A stretch of 64,000 nt of DNA from Ricordea florida (lineage: Eukaryota > Cnidaria > Anthozoa > Corallimorpharia > Ricordeidae), in the NCBI GenBank assembly GCA_949710005.1, contig OX453274.1, positions 27,628,240 through 27,692,239 of the forward strand. The letters are read 5' to 3'. Made by a program: the position numbers and the translations under genes. The notes under the pieces were generated by a model. The model was not told the DNA's origin. It searched no databases and saw only the letters and a program-made list of their open reading frames with translations. Below are positions 36,901-45,121 of this stretch, piece after piece. Every line of letters begins with the position of its first letter. Within the stretch, counting starts at the first letter, position 1.

Positions 36901-39900
36901 CAGACGAAATCAAATATTTATTCATGCGTACATTTTTTTTTTGGTGGGGGGGGGGGTACAACCTCATTAACAAGGGTAGATACATCTTCTTTGATGACCT
37001 CGGCGAAGGAAGTGGAAATTCGTATGAAAATTTCACGGACGAATACTATCCATCCGGGTATTTTCCTCGGAAGGGCACTATGGGCTGTTATAGTTCACCA
37101 CTAAATTTTCTCCGTTTCTTATTGGTTTAAACTGATCACGTGACGCGATAGTGTTCGTCCGCGGAGACACACTATCAGCGCATAGTGCCCTTAAAACTAG
37201 CATATTTGCCCTCGAAGCTTCGCTTCTCGGGCAAATATTTGTTTTAAGAACATCAAATTTCCGCGGGGCAACTATCAGCCGATAGTTCCTCGACAGAAAC
37301 ACTCTATTGTTTAAATAGTGTCTCTCCGCGGGCTAACACTACCGCATCACGTGATCTATTTAAACCAATAAGAATCGGAGAAAAATTGGAGATGAACTAT
37401 AATGGCTGATAGTCTGCAGTGGCTCACCCAATCAGATTGCGGCATTTGTATTAGTCTTCAAGTAGATTTTTATTAATAATGGATTGTGGAGAGAGGCCAG
37501 AGAGGAGGATGCATAGTCAGGTGAGATAGTAAGGGGGAAGATCGGGGTTCGGATATGGAATGAAGGGTAGGTGAGTATGGGAAACAGGGTTATTACGTCA
37601 GCATCATAGCTTCTTTATTGATTATTGCTTTTCCATTGACTGGCAGGATGCCTGGATATCAATGCATCAGTGAAGGGTGCTAGATTTGTTCGTTTCTGTG
37701 ATTCTTTCAACATTCCAATCATCACTTTTGTTGACGTGCCAGGATTTCTTCCAGGTATTTCCTATTTAACTGTACTTACTTCCCCGCAGCATTGACGAAC
37801 GTTTTTCATTCAACTATTTCAGTACCATTTACAAGTTGCTGTTGCTCCACCAATAACAAAGCTCTAAAATTTCCAAACTATATAAACTACACACACCACA
37901 TTCCTCGGACGAATTGCTGACGCCCGAAACGTCAGCTCTGTTTTAATCTTACACCGCTACAGCCTGTATCATGTACTCGCTTGATTAACCGTTTATGTTG
38001 TTTTCTTTTTTAAAAACATGGTCACCTCGCTTAGATCTGTGCACTAAACCGTCTAACGTATCCAGTTCAAATCTGAATATAACACAATGCAGTGTGAGCA
38101 TTTCTGGAAAGCTATGCAGCTAATTCAGTGCGGCCATTCCTTCGGAAAGCTACTGAACAATACTGTGTTGTCTTGCTTTACTGTACACTGTGGTTCTGAC
38201 CTTTTATCTGTGAATCAAATCATTCAGGGTGCCCGTTTAAAAAAGCCTCTGACCAGTACAGACCGCGTTTGTGTCCTTTTACTGCGTCTTTCTTAGGACA
38301 CTGATGTTTTACTGTACATTTTGGTTCTGACCTTTTATCTGTGAATCAAATCATTCAGGGTGCCCGTTTAAAAAAGCCTCTGACCAGTACAGACCGCGTT
38401 TGTGTCCTTTTACTGCGTCTTTCTTAGGACACTGATGTTTTACTGTACATTTTGGTTCTGACCTTTTATCTTTGAATCAAATCATTCAGGGTGCCCGTTT
38501 TGAAAAGCCACTGACCAGTACAGACCGCGTTTGCGTCCTTTTACTGCGTCTTTCTCAGGACACTGATATTTTTCCGTTGACCCTAGGAACTCATCAAGAG
38601 TATGGAGGAATAATCAGACATGGAGCTAAGCTGCTGTACGCTTACGCAGAGGCAACTGTACCAAAAATCACCATTATCACTAGGAAGGTTTCTGACCAGT
38701 TTTAGTTCATAGGTTCTGAGATATACCCAGTGTCAAATTTTTTTTGAGTCTATTGTGTCTAATCCAGATCATAAGTTGCATCACTGTCTTCCTCCCAAGA
38801 ACAATTGTTCTTATGATCTTAGAAGACAACGCCAGTTTGCAAATCCAGTCATGTGTACCAAGCGTTTTTCTAGCACATTTATGCCATCTATGTGCAGGCG
38901 TTAGATAGATACCTTTAAAGTATCTATCTAACGCCTGCACACCTTTACCTTTAAAGTATCTATCTACCCACATAAATTTATACGGATAAAATCCGTATGA
39001 TCTTTCGTTGCCAGGAATTTTGTCGTTCGCGCTCAGCTACTGATTATACGAACCATACTTTTTGTAGTGGTAAATTGGTTAATTAAATTTGTTTCTCCAA
39101 AAGGTCAGAGAGACCTTAGTCGTATAAAGCACCAAAAATCTCAGTATCGTTTGGTTAACCAAACGGCTATGTTATGATTGGTGAATGGTTGCCCATGGAA
39201 ACCGTGGACTAATTTTAACTAGTACCACATACCCAAAGGGTCCAAGGAAGTTTCTGGAGTAGCATATTTATTGTATATATATATCAATAAAACGAGAAAG
39301 CAGAAACAGTTATCGGGATATTAAGAACCATCCATTCTCGAGCAAAGTTAATTGGAAGGATATCATGTACCTACTAATGTCAGGGTAAAATAATGGACTC
39401 CTGCCAATATGTAATTCCTCCCTTCTTTGTTAACATGGTTTGGTTCACACTTGTTTTCAATTATTTGCATGGTTTCAGGGCTGCAAATAATTTTTGTTTT
39501 CTTGAAAGGACATATGTCCGACTAAGTGACTATTTTGGTCGGACAAAACAAAAATGTAGTTGGACATCACCAAAAAAAAGATGGTTAAATTTTATTCATC
39601 TTTACTATAAAACAAGTCTGGAAGTCATGTCCGACCATTTTTGGGATTTCGTCGGAAATGAGCTAATTTTGGTAGGCCAGTTACCGATGACCGACTGTTA
39701 TTTACAGCCCTGTGGTATGGAGCCTTCTGTATAACGACTTAATTTTCCTTTCTTCAGATGTCAGATTGGAAAGCGCGGTGACATCACGAAATCTCAGTAA
39801 ATGGGGAAGAAACCTCGGCGACATTTTTTAGTATTAAAATCCAATAGGAAACGCGTCATGTTCAGATCAGCTATTAACTACCCTAAAACCTGGTCAAGTA

Positions 39901-42258
39901 TGACACCCTTGTATGTTTCGTTAAGGTTTATGTAAGGGACCTACAATGTCTTCTTCATTGCGCTTTTCAGGCTTATGGCGGTGCCTACGACGTAATGAGC
40001 TCTAAGCATCTTCGTGGTGATTTCAATTACGCATGGCCCACTGCCGAAGTGGCTGTGATGGGTGCAAAGGTAGGCTCGTCCTTTCACTCCTACAATCACA
40101 GCTAATAATTCCCCACAGGGACTGCCATACACCGCCTTACTGTGTGACACAACATTGCACGGTGTCAAGGTAACCAGACTAGCAATCACTGTCGCCTTTT
40201 AGGATAGGAATTACGTTTTATCAATTTTCAATTTTATCAATTTTCTCTCTGTTAGGGAGCCGTCTCGATCATTTTCAGGGGAAAAGACGATATCGGTAAG
40301 TTCTACAATTCCTTTTGTTATACACCTAGACTTTAATATAACACCTAGACTTAAATATAACACATTGCTGTTTTTATGTACAAATTTAAAAACCAACTTC
40401 TTCCTTCTAATTTGGAATCTATAATATTAGATATCAGGGCCGGCGCTAAAATCTGGAATGCTATCAGTGATAACATTAAGCTTCTGCCACTTAAAAAAAA
40501 TTTAAGAAAAAGTTATATTGCATTATTGCAAGCTATTAACGAAAACAATTTATCTATAACTTTAATTTTCAATTCCTTTTTTCTGCTAGTTGATCTGTCC
40601 ATATACTTTATTTTCCACTTTTCTTCACTAAATTTCTTAAGTAAACTTAGAGCGCTTAGCAAAAGTCAGAACTGACCAGCCGGGCAGGTCAAATTGAAAA
40701 TGAAGTAGGCTTCTTTTGAGAGTTTTCGCTGAAAACCTGTCACTGCTATACATGCTATGTAGAAATAAACTGATCTGGCTGGACAATTCTGATTGATAGT
40801 GGAATTCTCTTTACAAATGGACTAGTCTGACCGGCCAGTTCTGGCTAATGGCGTCCTTAGATACGTTTGTGTGTTTTTGTATTGTTGTATTTTTTATCTA
40901 AAATCGTTATTACACCTGACCCTGTCAAAAATTATTGTAATAAACACTAAGGATGGCTGCCCAATCTTATTAGCCAATGGTGGTTATTTTAGGGAGCCAA
41001 GCAATTTTTTTTTATTCTTAATCTTGTCTGTATTGTAAATTTAATTTAATTAAGGGTGCGAATAAAGTTGTTGTTGTTTGTTTAACTCAACAAAACAAGC
41101 ACTGTGATTGGTTGATTCTTGCTCACGTGCCCCTAATCAAATCCAAATGTATCCCGACCGGGATACAATTGGACAGTTGTTGCCCACGTGCCGAATACAA
41201 CAGCACATGATCAGTGAATGTCTAAATTAAAAATGGCGATATCTTCTAAATATATAACAAAGCACTTGATGTTTGGTCCCTCAGGAAACTACTTAGTTTT
41301 GTTTTCCCTCGGGACCATACATTAAGTGTATAATGAAACTAAGATTTGGGTACCTTTCATTTTAGACAAGTAAACTCTCTTGTGAAGTAGCACATAAGAA
41401 ATTGTGTTTTATACTTTTCTTGTTTCTTGTTTTTGTTTTTCAGCAAAATACGAAGAGGAATACGCGGATAGGTTTGCAAACCCGTTTCCCGCAGCAACGC
41501 GAGGTTTGTATCGTACAATATATCACATCACATTTGATCCATTCACCCACCTCGCATAAATAGTGAAAAATGTTCCTTACAATACCATTCTACAATTGTC
41601 TTGCGACTCTATGGAGGTTCTACCGTATCTAGCAGGGCTAAAAATTAACTCCAGACCAGTGCTTGGTGGCCAGTTGGGCCAGTTTCCTTGAATTCTTAGA
41701 GGCCAATCCCAAAATGAAGTGGCCATCGATTTTTCTTTCAGAGTCACGCGACAATCACAAAATCAAAATGGGGTTTATGTGTTGTGAATGTGGATCGCTT
41801 GTGAAATCAGTGTTAAAACGGCTTGGAATTTCCACTTCAGAACTAAAAAATACACTAGAATGGATGATCGTAGAGTCCAGGCAAAGAAACGAAGAGAAAG
41901 GTAGTCCAATTAAACTACACATTGAGTTTTATTTTTAACTTCGTACTTCGCATAATTTATAATGAAATTTTTCGAAGTCCTGTAGCGTATAGTCGCACAT
42001 CGGGCGTTCAAACCGTAACTATTGGTAGCCCTGGTCAGTTTTAACTCGCCACTTGCGACCGCCATTTTTTAGCCCTGATCAAGTACATACTAATTGTTCA
42101 GTCGATCAGTAACATCATTGGTGTTCTGTATTTCAGGATTTGTGGATGACATTATCAAGCCACACATGACGCGGAAGAGAATTTGTCGTGATCTAGAAGT
42201 GCTGGCCACCAAAAATCTTCACAATCCCTGGAAAAAACATGGCAATATTCCTCTATAA
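21236..42258 (+). CDS. PCCB: Propionyl-CoA carboxylase beta subunit, mitochondrial, 17 exons
   Basis: Beta subunit of the biotin-dependent enzyme that carboxylates propionyl-CoA to methylmalonyl-CoA in the mitochondrial matrix. Exons: 21236-21457, 22331-22444, 22576-22644, 23970-24026, 24147-24371, 25362-25403, 30982-31048, 32388-32433, 32914-32988, 35355-35436, 36297-36420, 37647-37754, 38587-38687, 39971-40069, 40256-40295, 41444-41503, 42137-42258. All borders are AG/GT and the phases agree, giving 550 residues against about 539 in human. Residues 1-~30 are Arg/Ser/Ala-rich with no acidic residue, like a matrix-targeting signal; an upstream in-frame ATG at 21143 is less likely as start. 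N-domain acyl-CoA motifs SGGARIQEG (172-180) and GPCAGGA (from 209) are intact, as are C-domain [20 protein letters not shown] and [14 protein letters not shown]. The C-terminus NIPL matches the family. Confidence 0.97.
23078..23261. repeat. Fold-back element, ~180 bp, in PCCB intron 3
   Basis: The arms pair from AAATTGGGTAAATCAA on the left to the complement near 23256, and continue inward through TTATACCAC and GGTAAAAGGGAGGTGCTGA. The loop carries GAGCGTTAGCCCTTCGT. No ORF. Confidence 0.8.
24719..24876. repeat. MITE-like inverted repeat, ~158 bp, in PCCB intron 5
   Basis: The left arm CATGGGTGACAAATTACTCC and its continuation CTTAATTTT are mirrored exactly at the right end (GGAGTAATTTGTCACCCATG). 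The centre is AT-rich and empty. Confidence 0.85.
25429..25600. repeat. Large hairpin immediately downstream of PCCB exon 6
   Basis: The arms pair from AAATAAAGAA through AGCCGTGTATTACACTGTGA, with the complement ending near 25598; inner pairing continues around CATTTGAGAACACGAG. The hairpin starts only 26 bases after the exon 6 donor. The element may extend to about 25930, where ACCAATCAGAGCGCACG occurs, a motif shared with other fold-back families here. Confidence 0.75.
26394..26500. repeat. Third copy of the TTAACCCTTTCA palindromic element
   Basis: Begins TAACCCTTTCACTCTC and ends AGTGAAAGGGTTAA; it lies in inverse orientation to the tandem pair at 1867-2082 and is more diverged. It is within PCCB intron 6. 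Confidence 0.75.
26852..26875. repeat. (TC)n microsatellite
   Basis: About 11 uninterrupted TC units inside PCCB intron 6. Confidence 0.9.
27100..30560 (-). mobile_element. Near-complete CR1/L2-like LINE in PCCB intron 6, antisense
   Basis: One long intact ORF (27287-30451, minus) with AT-rich sequence after its stop and, upstream of its start, two tandem copies of a 38-base unit containing GTTTACTGTGTTGACTGTAA (30473-30548). The latter may be the short 5' untranslated region or promoter repeat. Exact ends and a target duplication could not be fixed. A different fold-back element begins at 30604, just beyond the 5' end. Confidence 0.8.
27287..30451 (-). CDS. LINE polyprotein: 2A-like motif, APE endonuclease, reverse transcriptase
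   Basis: 1054 residues without a stop or frameshift. The N-terminus has a hydrophobic stretch (~12-24) and a second one (~81-95) that leads directly into GDVELNPGY at 96-104, a 2A-like ribosome-skipping motif in which the final Pro is Tyr. Endonuclease motifs follow from ~118 to 345: [14 protein letters not shown], a GDLNAN block and SLSDHYLV. The reverse transcriptase includes [40 protein letters not shown] and the catalytic YADD near residue 780. The C-terminal tail has YNTRNKD. This is the domain order of the CR1/L2/Jockey group. It is not a host gene; it lies antisense in the largest PCCB intron. The long open frame suggests a young and possibly still active insertion. Confidence 0.93.
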   Translation of the reverse strand: MAGRVTTMSVNFGLLLCLFLILNGIKRDKTLLKPLSNSSNLYFASQEACRVDIQSFHSLARRPAKHQAVEAFQKGFITCKLLLHASLALALIALAGDVELNPGYRNLEDVRSSRGLRIAHLNIRSLRNKSDSLRLEGLNNRTIDILTLSETWLDDCYEDSHVTIPGYTCIRLDRSGAKEGYGGVAIYVKEGLLFRVRNDLHSAANECLWIELTRTKCRPVLICCAYRAPVFGFANFISNLEISMAKINLDKCDFVLLGDLNANMLPYSRKKEKQELKKFAISHHLTQLITEATRVTEASQTLLDVILVNNDHRITDSGVVPVSLSDHYLVYCVLKAGVIKATPKTIEYRSYKNFHVNTFLEDLNSVPWHVIENEEDIDDAVFIWNQLFSEIADLHAPVKRRRIRGVPLPWLNDKISEAMKDRDFHHRKAVKTNSVFHWACYRKLRNRVNREVKAAKSKYYCDLILEAKGDSGKIWQAMNEVSSRKTKSSSPQCIVVDGVEYTTPASIASVLNCYFASIGRSLANKISAAAMFPVRSATKLQSFSLNKVDEETVLKHLLSLKTNKAIGLDNISARLLKCGARAICPSITKLLNLSIRTGNFPEIWKCSKVAALFKTGDRTNASNYRPISILPTMSKILEKVVHSQFYDFLNSSNLISSEQFGFRPKLSTTSALTSFADEVLLHMESGDLCGAVFLDLTKAFDTVDHNILLSKLSATGVSSSTLQWFKSYLSHRKQRTACGDAVSDPLPVTFGVPQGSILGPLLFLVYINDLPLAIKNCKVTLYADDTVLYYFAKEPHLLEEALNDDLLKVAQWLHGNKLTLNLTKTKSMIIGSNRKLASISSFSLSIFDADINSVTSFKYLGVILSSTFTWSDHVEYISSKVNKNLGLLRRIKYFLPYNARLLFYNSLVLPIFDYADLVWGDKDNVSLMKELQILQNKAAKLILDRSLQSSSTDALTVLRWLNLEERRKCHRCIYAYKCINGQLNQSLDIVRKSDMHSYNTRNKDTIKLPKIRYNWGKQRSRYHCFKDFNELERAVRNSVSLPIFKKCLFSAFHN
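30604..30872. repeat. Two-hairpin fold-back element, inverted copy of 5490-5764
   Basis: Opens TAACAATTATTCGCC, has the inner motif ACCAATCAGAGTG (complement of CTCTGATTGG) and ends AATCACCTGAGTATTTATACT. It ends about 110 bases before PCCB exon 7. Confidence 0.8.
31131..31366. repeat. Two-hairpin fold-back element in PCCB intron 7
   Basis: Long arms start TTAGTATCACCCAACTAGT (31131-31149) and their complement is at 31302-31320; the inner part contains AATCTGATTGGCTACGCTA. Immediately after comes a second hairpin, AACAATAAGACCC to GGGTCTAATTGTT. The layout equals that at 5490-5764, although the sequence is another family. Confidence 0.8.
33164..33488. repeat. MITE with CAAGGCTGCAAATAA ends, 325 bp
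   Basis: Left end CAAGGCTGCAAATAACAGTC; right end TTATTTGCAGCCTTG. The inside repeats CCGG-rich pieces such as TTGTCCGGT and TCTGACCGG. No target duplication is clear. A relative is at 39476-39712. Confidence 0.75.
33888..33928. repeat. (ATC)n microsatellite
   Basis: About 13 uninterrupted ATC units in PCCB intron 9. Poly-G and poly-C runs of 13-17 bases also occur nearby at ~33060 and ~33690. Confidence 0.9.
33985..34512. repeat. Composite fold-back region in PCCB intron 9
   Basis: Outer ends share ACTCGATAGAAACAC (33996-34010 and again near 34494-34508, direct rather than inverted). Within lie GCGCTCTGATTGGCTACGCT at about 34093, a short palindrome ATCTATTCTGTGATAGAT and, at 34270-34374, a strong hairpin with arms ACAATTAGATTAT. 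I read this as at least one two-hairpin element inserted in or fused to another repeat. Confidence 0.55.
36716..37405. repeat. Large nested fold-back element in PCCB intron 11
   Basis: Long outer arms: GAGTGTTTCTGTCGAGGAAC...CCGCGGAAATTTGATG at 36727-36783 pair with their complement at 37254-37310. A second inverted pair, TTCTTATTGGTTTAAA with its surroundings (~37090-37155) and its complement (~37335-37405), straddles the right outer arm. Two palindromic elements are therefore interleaved. No transposase ORF. Confidence 0.75.
38180..38572. repeat. Three tandem copies of a 131-bp unit next to PCCB exon 13
   Basis: Copies begin at 38180, 38311 and 38442, each with ACTGTACA followed by TGGTTCTGACCTTTTATCT. 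Copies one and two are almost identical; the third differs at several bases and runs into the polypyrimidine tract of exon 13 (38587). Each unit contains TTTTACTGCGTCTTTCTYAG, which looks like a splice acceptor. Confidence 0.9.
39476..39712. repeat. MITE with CAGGGCTGCAAATAA ends, 237 bp
   Basis: Left end CAGGGCTGCAAATAA, right end TTATTTACAGCCCTG. The inside has tracts of TCGGACA and its complement. It is a diverged relative of 33164-33488 and lies in PCCB intron 13. Confidence 0.75.
40376..41085 (+). pseudogene. LINE 3' fragment in PCCB intron 15
   Basis: The open frame from 40376 has the LINE tail pattern [11 protein letters not shown] followed by [14 protein letters not shown], the same block as at 11102-11467 and 61330-61557. 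The 3' part ends in AATAAAGTTGTTGTTGTTTG, a short GTT repeat of the sort that ends L2/CR1 elements. The fragment is split by a MITE at 40667-40843. Confidence 0.65.
40667..40843. repeat. 177-bp MITE inserted in the LINE fragment
   Basis: Ends are CAGAACTGACCAGCCGG and CCGGCCAGTTCTG. No target duplication could be fixed. It interrupts the LINE 3' region, so it arrived later. Confidence 0.65.
41633..42077. repeat. 445-bp element with CAGGGCTAAAAA ends in PCCB intron 16
   Basis: Left end CAGGGCTAAAAATTAACT, right end TTTTTTAGCCCTG, with AGTTTTAACT just inside. It holds an open frame of about 90 codons (41663-41938) with a CCEC motif that I do not recognise; codon use gives no reason to call it a gene. 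It ends 60 bases before PCCB exon 17. Confidence 0.7.
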
Positions 42259-42332
42259 ATGCCTCGTTTGTCCCGCATTAACGGTCGACCTTGAGGGGTC
42301 CGTGCCATTCATCAATTCGTAGCTTGCGAGAG

Positions 42333-42338
42333 AATAAA
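42333..42338 (+). promoter_or_regulatory. Candidate PCCB poly(A) signal AATAAA
   Basis: A canonical AATAAA lies 75 bases after the PCCB stop codon, a normal distance for a short 3' untranslated region. Nothing else in the next 300 bases is a better candidate. Confidence 0.55.
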
Positions 42339-42529
42339 TAACCTTTTTAAGATGACTTCTAAACGGCGGTTTAGTGAGTCAGAGTAGCAAGTGTGGCAGT
42401 GGTTAGCCCTGCAACTATTGAATGAACGGGTTAGAACTGTTATGCACCTACCTGTGTTCACCAGGATGCTTAAACAAGCAGAGAACGAATTGATCTACTT
42501 CCATACTCTTAACACTAACATATAAGGAG

Positions 42530-42840
42530 TTATGCACCTATCAATGTTAAGCCGGCGGAGGGGGGGGGGGGAAGTCAGGGCATGGGGTGGGGATTTGATT
42601 GTCTTTGTTGGCCCTGGGGTAGGGCATTTGGCTGACCTTGTTCTCCCGGGGAAGGGAATATTTGAATCTTTCTTTGGGTCCAACCTTGGGATATTTGACA
42701 GCGATGTGCAGCCCGGGTGGGGAAATTTGGTTGCATTTGACTGGAATGATTTGCCCGTGGGCAGGGAATTTGACGGCAAATTTTTCAAAAAAGTCAAATC
42801 TCCACCTCATGCCCTGCCTAAACATTGATAGTTGCATTAT
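42530..42840. repeat. GGG-rich MITE, ~310 bp, downstream of PCCB
   Basis: Ends are TATGCACCTATCAATGTTA and the imperfect complement AACATTGATAGTTGCATTAT. The interior repeats, loosely at 40-45-base intervals, a phrase of the form GGGGA.ATTTGA, giving strong G-strand bias. Both strands stay open over ~95 codons by composition alone; no protein is recognised. Confidence 0.65.
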
Positions 42841-43764
42841 ATGGCAATCACTAAGGAGAATTACTAGTCCGATCTAGCTCCCGCAGAATCTCAGTAGTGT
42901 TGTTTTTGAGCCCCTTGCAAACACGCTTTAAGCATACCACACCTGCGGGAAAAAAGACTGGGCCTGTTGTCCCAGGCCCGCTCACTAATGTGTGGGTGGC
43001 TGATGAATGTAGTTGGTGCTGACCAATAAAAAATGGGAATGCTGGCTTTTCCTGAATTTCTTTTTCTCCCGTTAATCAACTATTCTCCAGAATAAGAAAC
43101 GAGTAATCTGAAAAGAACAGTTCTCAGTGTCTGTTCAGCTGTTTTGAATACAACAGTTTGTTATACATGTAAGCACCTCCTTTACCTTACTGTTTTGAAC
43201 TGAATCTATTCGAGGATGTTCCCTGGTGTGACGGTACATATTATTTTGTTGCGCTTAAACTATGCTGTAGCCTTTAGTGTTTGACGTTATTTTGTGTTCT
43301 CTCGATCCTCCAAACGAACAAACCAATACTTTCCTGATTGCTTCTACAATGCATAACTTGACGATTAAATTTTCAAAATGTCTACAAATGTGAAATGTAG
43401 TGAAGCAATGAGTGATAAGATAATTACAGCTATGTCAAGAGCATGTGGTGCGAGCATTTTCCACTTTGATTTGTTTAAAAACAACCTAGAAAGCTTTTGT
43501 TGTCCTTGTTACGAAATGAACGCGGGCTCCTGGCAAGCATGGATTTTAATAACATGATGCATGCAATGCGTGAATATTGAGCAAAATAATAAAGGTTAAG
43601 CGCACGGTATGGCCTGTCACGTGCGAATTTCCAAAGTATTTACACTTTGTTCGCAATTTTCTCATTTCTTCGCAAGCCCCGTGGTATATCATTACTAGAA
43701 AAGATCAGTTATATAATGTCTTATCAAAGAATACCAACTAAATGTTCGACTGTTTAATTGCTTA
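42841..43764. other. Intergenic, no gene seen
   Basis: No open frame, recognised repeat or RNA gene in this ~0.9-kb stretch between the PCCB downstream element and the Mutator-like element. Confidence 0.4.
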
Positions 43765-45121
43765 CCAGTCGTTTCGTACCCAACTCGGACGATTCGTACC
43801 CAACAAATTAAGACGTTTCGTACCCATCCTATTACCAAGTTGTTTTGTGTCAAACAGTATCTTTTTCTTGTTAGGTATTTTGTTTTTACTTCTTACATTT
43901 GACGCAGTGCAAAGTTAAAGTGTTCAGTTCAAGTAATAACTGGCCTGTTGATGTTAGCGCATCCTTTCAGCAGCTGTTTCAGCGATTTCTGCTTGTTAAA
44001 TGCTTCCCACATGTCAAAGAGTCGGCTTTGCATCCGCTAAAGCTTGCGCTCGGGGACAAGACGAATCTGCAATGATATCGATACCAGGCGGGCTTCGTTG
44101 TGTAGCAGGTCCACAAGCATGTAGAGCGGTAGACCACAACGGCCAGCAGCTCTTTTGTTCAGGCCATGATGCCAACCTTCAATGTCATTGTTCGTTCTGA
44201 TGGACTGCTCCGGCTAAGTGTTCTGGTCTTGGCAGATTTGGCAACGGAGCAGTACCCATGTCCTCCAACAACACTTCTTCTACTATCGCCGATGCTGGTC
44301 GGAACAAGTTGTCGGTTGCTTTCCTTTTAATGGCGGCAGTCAACATGGCTGTTTCTGAGTCCAACTTCTCCTAAATGGTTGTGGTCGATTCCGATAGAGA
44401 GGCCTTCTGGTCTGATTTGTTAAAGAGAAAAAGATCACAACTACCTGCGCGGGGCACTAATTACCTGTCATTGTGAAGACAGTCTCAAGTATAACCAATA
44501 GAAGAATAATGAACACTGAAAAAAATCACTATAACCTTACCCAAGCAACTAATAAACTGGTACTGTTTAGGAAGTCAAACTTTGTGTACAATTTGTAAAT
44601 TGTCTTGTCTCGATCACGAGCTACTCAGAATCGAAAAAAAAGCTATTGACTTGTGTTGAGCGCGCTCGGATTTAACCGGAACCAGTTAAATCTAAAGTTA
44701 AATCTAATCAATCAGTGACTTGACTTCGCTTCGCTTCACTTCGCTTAAATATGCTCTTTTAAAACAAACAAAAGGGGTTTACTTGTATCCTACTCATTAC
44801 ATCTTTAACAACATGTCGCACGAAACAATCGAGTAGTCGATCACAAAAAGAATTTGTGAAGCTTGCGCGTGCTTAAGCCGGTTTTCTTTGTCAAAATGCA
44901 CTTATGAATCAAGGAGGATAAACAGTCAACATCATTCAAGGTAACTTCGGTTGATCTTGATCTTTAATCGTTCTCAAAGATGCTTTTTGTTATGAATGTT
45001 GACCATGGTACGAATCGTCCAGAGGGTTGGGTACGAACCATCCCAGATTGGGTACGAATCGTCCAGAGGGTTGGGTACGAATCGTCTGGGTACGAACTGG
45101 TCGTGGGTACGAAACGACTGG
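43765..45121. mobile_element. 1.36-kb terminal-inverted-repeat DNA element (Mutator-like)
   Basis: Left end CCAGTCGTTTCGTACCCA, right end TGGGTACGAAACGACTGG, exact over 18 bases. The right end also has a block of repeated GGGTACGAATCGTC phrases. A minus-strand remnant at 43970-44198 reads as the C-terminal part of a MULE transposase. No target duplication of the expected 8-10 bases is clear. The length is far below an autonomous Mutator, so this is an internally deleted copy. Confidence 0.75.
43970..44198 (-). pseudogene. Mutator-type (MULE) transposase C-terminal remnant
   Basis: The minus-strand frame gives RTNNDIEGWHHGLNKRA near its start, the conserved block after the catalytic core of MULE transposases (general form R-T-N-N-x-x-E-G-W-H). 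The frame is broken by one TAG at 44037-44039 and continues after it. The DDE core is missing, so the piece cannot be active. Confidence 0.7.

Noticed and set aside
42495..42837. Pro-rich or Gly-rich small proteins on both strands
   Set aside because: The openness comes from GGG-rich composition inside an inverted-repeat element; no start context or homology.
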